Shown: one piece after another, positions 61,267-64,000 of the stretch
Layout of the letters: each line of letters starts with the position of its first letter
How positions within the stretch are numbered: position 1 is the stretch's first letter
Source: JBEIFW01 sp046081125
GTDB lineage: Bacteria > Actinomycetota > Acidimicrobiia > Acidimicrobiales > Ilumatobacteraceae
DNA length: 64,000 bases
Direction: 5' to 3'
Assembly (NCBI GenBank): GCA_046081125.1
Contig: JBJTVH010000094.1
Span: forward strand, 1 to 64,000
Made by a program: the position numbers and the translations under genes
Notes under the pieces: generated by a model
What the model was told of the DNA's origin: nothing
Seen by the model: the letters and a program-made list of their open reading frames with translations, nothing else
The model's database searches: none

Positions 61267-61473
61267 GAAGGATCCTCTCTCCAATCTCAGGGGCGCCGAA
61301 CCGCAGTTCCGACACCGGCGACGGGGCGCCGACGCTCGGCCGGGTAACCGTAGGGGGGTCGCTCCGGTTCGCGTGCTGAGCGCAGCTAAACCGTCAGTGG
61401 AACCGATCGTGACGCCGGCGATTGCGGGTTCGGCCGTCCGGGCAGGTCAGGTCGTCACTTCGCCCCTGCGGGG
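61267..61473. other. 207-bp gap, largest non-coding stretch in the window
   Basis: Between two minus-strand genes. It contains a minus-strand TACGGT hexamer about 90 bases upstream of the MCP-like gene and a Shine-Dalgarno at its end. No riboswitch fold or gene is recognised. Confidence 0.5.
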
Positions 61474-61875
61474 TCAGGTGGCGGACTGAAGCAGCTGCAA
61501 CGTGTTGCCGTCCGGATCGCGGAACGTGGCGATCCACCCGCCCCATGGTTCCCGTTGGGGAGGTCGGTCGAACCGGACACCGGCGTCTCCGAGGCGGGCC
61601 GCCACGGCGGCGATGTCGGCGACGTGGAGGTTGATCATGAGGCGATCGGGGTCGCGGGCCGTGCCGTCGACCCGGTCGTGCAGCGTGAGGGTCAGGCGTA
61701 CGTCGCCCGGCCAGGCGAACGAGACGAACCCGTCGCGTGCGGTCCGCACCGGCAACGCAAGCGTGTCGCAGTAAAACCGCGCCATCGCCTCAAACCGATC
61801 GGCCGAGGTCCACACGAGCACCCCGGCGAGGCCGGTGATCTCGTCGGTGATCGCGTCGGTGACGGCGTCAGGCAT
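61474..61875 (-). CDS. VOC-family (glyoxalase/bleomycin-resistance-like) protein
   Basis: 133 residues. One VOC module pair: AGVLVWTSADRFEAMARFYCDTLALPV, MINLHVADIAAVAARL, and ATFRDPDGNTLQLLQ at the end. Metal ligands are not complete by eye (no early His), so it may be a binding protein. AAGGAGG six bases before ATG 61875; the same GGAGGCGGACC-ATG context precedes the acyl-CoA dehydrogenase at 19767. Confidence 0.82.
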   Translation of the reverse strand: MPDAVTDAITDEITGLAGVLVWTSADRFEAMARFYCDTLALPVRTARDGFVSFAWPGDVRLTLTLHDRVDGTARDPDRLMINLHVADIAAVAARLGDAGVRFDRPPQREPWGGWIATFRDPDGNTLQLLQSAT

Positions 61876-61969
61876 GGTCCGCCTCCTTGGATGGGCGACC
61901 GAATTGCGTCACGGGACTGCACCTGCCTGGTAAAGGCGCAGTGCCCGGGACAGGTTGCTGCTGAGACCG

Positions 61970-61975
61970 TACGAT
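61970..61975 (+). promoter_or_regulatory. -10 box TACGAT upstream of the flavin monooxygenase gene
   Basis: TACGAT; a start near 61982 gives a leader of about 38 nt with GGGGGAG before ATG 62020. Confidence 0.45.
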
Positions 61976-62019
61976 GCGCAGGCGCACCGTGCCAGGTGCC
62001 GGACAGGGGGAGTGCCGCC

Positions 62020-63252
62020 ATGGTGATGACCGAGCCGACCGTGTTCACGAAGCCGGCCGTCGAGCGGGTCGCCGACCTTGCCGACGTGATCCGTGCCGGC
62101 GGCGACGAGGCCCAGAAGCTTCGGCGTCTTCCCAACGAGACCGTCGACGCGCTGGTCGATGCCGGGCTGTTCCGCTTCGCTCTGCCCCGAGCGCTCGGCG
62201 GTGAGGACGCGAGTTCGATGGAGACGATCGCCGTGCTCGAGGCGATCTCGGCGATCGACGCGTCGGTCGGCTGGAACGTGATGCTCGGCTCCGAGATCAA
62301 CGCCATGGCGGCGGGCGGGATGGATCCGGCGCTCGCTCGGCAGATCTACCTCGACGCCCCGCGGGTGATCATGTGCGGGGGCGGCGGGCCGGGGACCAAG
62401 CCGTCGCGGGCGATCCGCCGGCCCGACGGCTCCTACCAGGTGTGGGGTCAGGCGACGTTCATCTCCGGGTGCCACAACGCGACGTGGTGCTTCATCGCGG
62501 CGCCGGTGTTCGAGGGCGACCAGCTCGCCAAGGATGCGGCCGGGAACCCCGTGGTGAAGATGTTCATGCTGCATCGCAGCCAGTGGACGATCGTCGACAC
62601 GTGGGACGTCGCCGGTCTTCGGGGCTCGGGGAGCAACGACGTGATGACCGAGGGCGGCGTCGTGCCCGCCGAGCACGCCGACGTGCAACTCGTGTCGTTC
62701 CCTGCCCACCACGACAACCCCGTGTTCCGGATCCCGGTGCCGCTGCGCCTGGCGTACAACAAGGCGGCGGTGGCGCTCGGGATCGCGAAGGGTGCCCTTG
62801 CGGCGTTCGTCGACCTGGCGAACGAGAAGACCCCGATGCTGTCCACGTCGTTGCTGCGTGACCGGCCGCTCGCGCAGCACCGCATGGGGGAAGCGACCGC
62901 GGTGTACCGCTCGGCCCGGGCCTACCTCATGGAGGCGATGACCGCCGTCGAGGACGAACTGCGGGCGGGCGCCCCGTGGCCGAGCGCCGGAGCCACCCAG
63001 AATGCCCGCCTCGCCTGCACGCACGCGGCGAACGCGTGCATGCAGGTGGTCGACTGGATCCACAACGCGGGTGGCACCACCGCCATGCGGATGTACAGCC
63101 CGCTCGAGCGCAAGCTGCGCGACGCCCACGGCGCCGCCACGCACCGGTGGGTCGCTGCGCCGCTCTACGGCGAGCTGGGTCGGATCATGCTCGGCGGCGA
63201 GCCCGGTCCGGAGTTCGACGGCTCCTCGTCGCAGTCACCCCGGCCGAAGTGA
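62020..63252 (+). CDS. Acyl-CoA-dehydrogenase-fold flavin enzyme (HsaA-like monooxygenase?)
   Basis: 410 residues. Begins with LRRLPNETVDALVDAGLFRFALPRALGG, continues SAIDASVGWNVMLGSEIN and WDVAGLRGSGSNDV, ending HRWVAAPLYGELGRIMLGGEPG. These fit the group of class D flavin monooxygenases (HsaA, DszC relatives) that share the acyl-CoA dehydrogenase fold. The catalytic Glu of true dehydrogenases is not apparent. Needs a flavin reductase from elsewhere. Substrate perhaps aromatic or steroid-derived. Confidence 0.75.
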   Translation: MVMTEPTVFTKPAVERVADLADVIRAGGDEAQKLRRLPNETVDALVDAGLFRFALPRALGGEDASSMETIAVLEAISAIDASVGWNVMLGSEINAMAAGGMDPALARQIYLDAPRVIMCGGGGPGTKPSRAIRRPDGSYQVWGQATFISGCHNATWCFIAAPVFEGDQLAKDAAGNPVVKMFMLHRSQWTIVDTWDVAGLRGSGSNDVMTEGGVVPAEHADVQLVSFPAHHDNPVFRIPVPLRLAYNKAAVALGIAKGALAAFVDLANEKTPMLSTSLLRDRPLAQHRMGEATAVYRSARAYLMEAMTAVEDELRAGAPWPSAGATQNARLACTHAANACMQVVDWIHNAGGTTAMRMYSPLERKLRDAHGAATHRWVAAPLYGELGRIMLGGEPGPEFDGSSSQSPRPK

Positions 63253-63258
63253 CCGCGG

Positions 63259-63290
63259 CGCCGGCCGGGGTGGTTCAGCCCCGGCCGGCG
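63259..63290. terminator. Bidirectional hairpin between monooxygenase and mycoredoxin genes
   Basis: CGCCGGCCGGGG, eight-base loop, CCCCGGCCGGCG: twelve perfect pairs. The loop holds the mycoredoxin stop codon and the right arm lies in its coding end. Confidence 0.8.
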
Positions 63291-63517
63291 AGTTCGGCCA
63301 CCTGACGGGCCGACGGGTTCACCAGGTGCACGTCTCCGATCGACACGGTCGGCACCTTTTCGTTGCCGTTCGCGACGGAGCGCACGAACGCGGCGGCGTC
63401 GGGATCCTGCCAGATGTCGACTTCGTTGAACTCGAGCCCCTCCTGCACGAGCCCTCGCCGCAGCGAGGAGCAGAACGGGCAGCCGGGCCGCCAGTACACG
63501 GTGATCGCCTGACTCAC
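63275..63517 (-). CDS. mrx1: Mycoredoxin-type glutaredoxin
   Basis: 80 residues, thioredoxin fold. ITVYWRPGCPFCSSLRRGL carries the CPFC dithiol (Cys13/Cys16); cis-Pro loop KVPTVSIGD; GNEKVPT is typical of Mrx1. Mycoredoxin reduces mycothiol mixed disulfides in actinobacteria, so the organism probably makes mycothiol. GTG start with TAGGCT eight bases upstream. Confidence 0.87.
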   Translation of the reverse strand: MSQAITVYWRPGCPFCSSLRRGLVQEGLEFNEVDIWQDPDAAAFVRSVANGNEKVPTVSIGDVHLVNPSARQVAELAGRG

Positions 63518-63525
63518 GGCGGCGA

Positions 63526-63531
63526 AGCCTA
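63526..63531 (-). promoter_or_regulatory. -10 box TAGGCT, leaderless mycoredoxin start
   Basis: TAGGCT on the minus strand, eight-base spacer to GTG 63517. Confidence 0.55.
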
Positions 63532-63566
63532 CGGACGTACCCCGGCGACTCCACCGGTCGAACCCC

Positions 63567-63572
63567 TACGAT
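63567..63572 (+). promoter_or_regulatory. -10 box TACGAT of the phosphotransferase gene
   Basis: TACGAT; a start near 63580 leaves a short leader with GGAGGGGG before ATG 63611. Confidence 0.45.
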
Positions 63573-63610
63573 GCGGCTCGACGTCCGGGGGCGTCGGAGG
63601 GGGTAGCGCC

Positions 63611-64000
63611 ATGGAGGATCACGCCACACCGGTCGCCGAGCCGACCGGGATCGACGTCCCGGCGGTGACGGCCTGGCTCGTCGAGCGGGTGCCCCGCCTC
63701 GTCGCCCCGTTCGCCTGGGCCAAGCTGCCGGGGGGGCATTCGAACTTCACCTACCGGGTGGCCGACGCGGCCGGGACACGCTTCGTCGTGCGTCGCCCGC
63801 CGCTGGGCGTGCTGCTCCCGAGCGCCCACGACATGGGTCGCGAGTTCCGGGTGATCTCGGCGTTGTGGCCCACCGCCGTGCCGGTGCCCGAACCGTTGGC
63901 GCACTGCACCGACGAGTCCGTCACCGGGGCGCCGTTCTACGTGATGGGCGAGGTGGTCGGGCGCTCGCTCTACGTCCGGGCCGACGTCGAGGCGCTCGTA
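63611..64000 (+). CDS. Phosphotransferase (APH)-family protein, 3' end cut
   Basis: First 130 residues only; the frame is open at the window end. AWAKLPGGHSNFTYRVADAAGTRFVVRRPPLG gives the Gly-rich loop and the Lys/Arg strand (landmarks GGHSNFTYRV and FVVRRPP). HDMGREFRVISAL has the C-helix Glu and FYVMGEVVGRS the hinge of aminoglycoside-phosphotransferase/ACAD10-type kinases. In actinobacteria such genes sit beside acyl-CoA dehydrogenases and may phosphorylate hydroxyacyl compounds. Confidence 0.82.
   Translation, partial: MEDHATPVAEPTGIDVPAVTAWLVERVPRLVAPFAWAKLPGGHSNFTYRVADAAGTRFVVRRPPLGVLLPSAHDMGREFRVISALWPTAVPVPEPLAHCTDESVTGAPFYVMGEVVGRSLYVRADVEALV

Noticed and set aside
61267..61473. 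Riboswitch in the leader of the MCP-like gene
   Set aside because: No conserved core of c-di-GMP, cobalamin, SAM or other known classes could be recognised; the gap is GC-rich with only weak hairpins.

Overview
The window is high-GC DNA, dense with genes on both strands. It has no phage, insertion sequence, integrase or CRISPR array. Gene content points to an actinobacterium, most likely in or near the Acidimicrobiia (inference). The pointers are a Bpa proteasome activator ending in GTYL, a mycoredoxin-type glutaredoxin, F420-type LLM and PPOX enzymes, menaquinone genes, many acyl-CoA/SDR/thiolase genes, and a large set of leaderless promoters with TANNNT -10 boxes 6-9 nt before the start codon. 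No gap between genes exceeds about 210 bases.

Layout. 0-10 kb: DksA-like gene, lspA and rluD (overlapping), a secreted phosphoesterase, an Rrf2 regulator, an alkaline-phosphatase-superfamily enzyme, bpa and dnaE. 10-19.8 kb: nitroreductase, a DUF35-thiolase pair, two SDRs, divergent menE/menA, DUF305 protein, free lipoyl domain, PAC2 protein and an acyl-CoA dehydrogenase. 19.9-25.3 kb: a five-gene branched-chain-amino-acid-type ABC uptake operon with a promoter and a strong terminator. 25.4-38.4 kb: SGNH lipoprotein, pyrF, acyl-CoA synthetase, MFS exporter, enoyl-CoA hydratase, SDR, class I fumarase with a redoxin-like partner, IF-2B-like protein, rnhB, a protein phosphatase and an LLM oxidoreductase. 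38.4-45 kb: NarL-type two-component system, coaE, amidohydrolase, and a coupled Nudix / Cys-less thiolase / DUF35 operon.

45-54.4 kb is a sulfur island. It holds divergent siroheme genes (precorrin-2 dehydrogenase and uroporphyrinogen methyltransferase), a flavoprotein, a sulfite/nitrite reductase with a DUF4202 partner, a tiny Cys-rich protein, a persulfide dioxygenase-rhodanese fusion, a TauE/SafE exporter, and a regulator fusing a degenerate KaiC-like domain, an HTH and a cupin. Two identical ATACCC-N4-GGGTAT operators, of the type bound by CsoR/CstR repressors, sit over the divergent promoters of the Cys-rich protein and the dioxygenase. The island would make siroheme, reduce sulfite, oxidise persulfide and export sulfite. 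The operators suggest that the oxidising arm responds to reactive sulfur or copper.

54.4-64 kb: a heterodimeric ABC exporter, a lipocalin-like protein, tRNA-Gly(UCC), a nucleotidyltransferase, an unusual soluble protein with an MCP-like tip in front of a sensor domain, a VOC protein, a flavin monooxygenase/acyl-CoA dehydrogenase homologue, mycoredoxin, and the start of a phosphotransferase-family gene that runs off the end.
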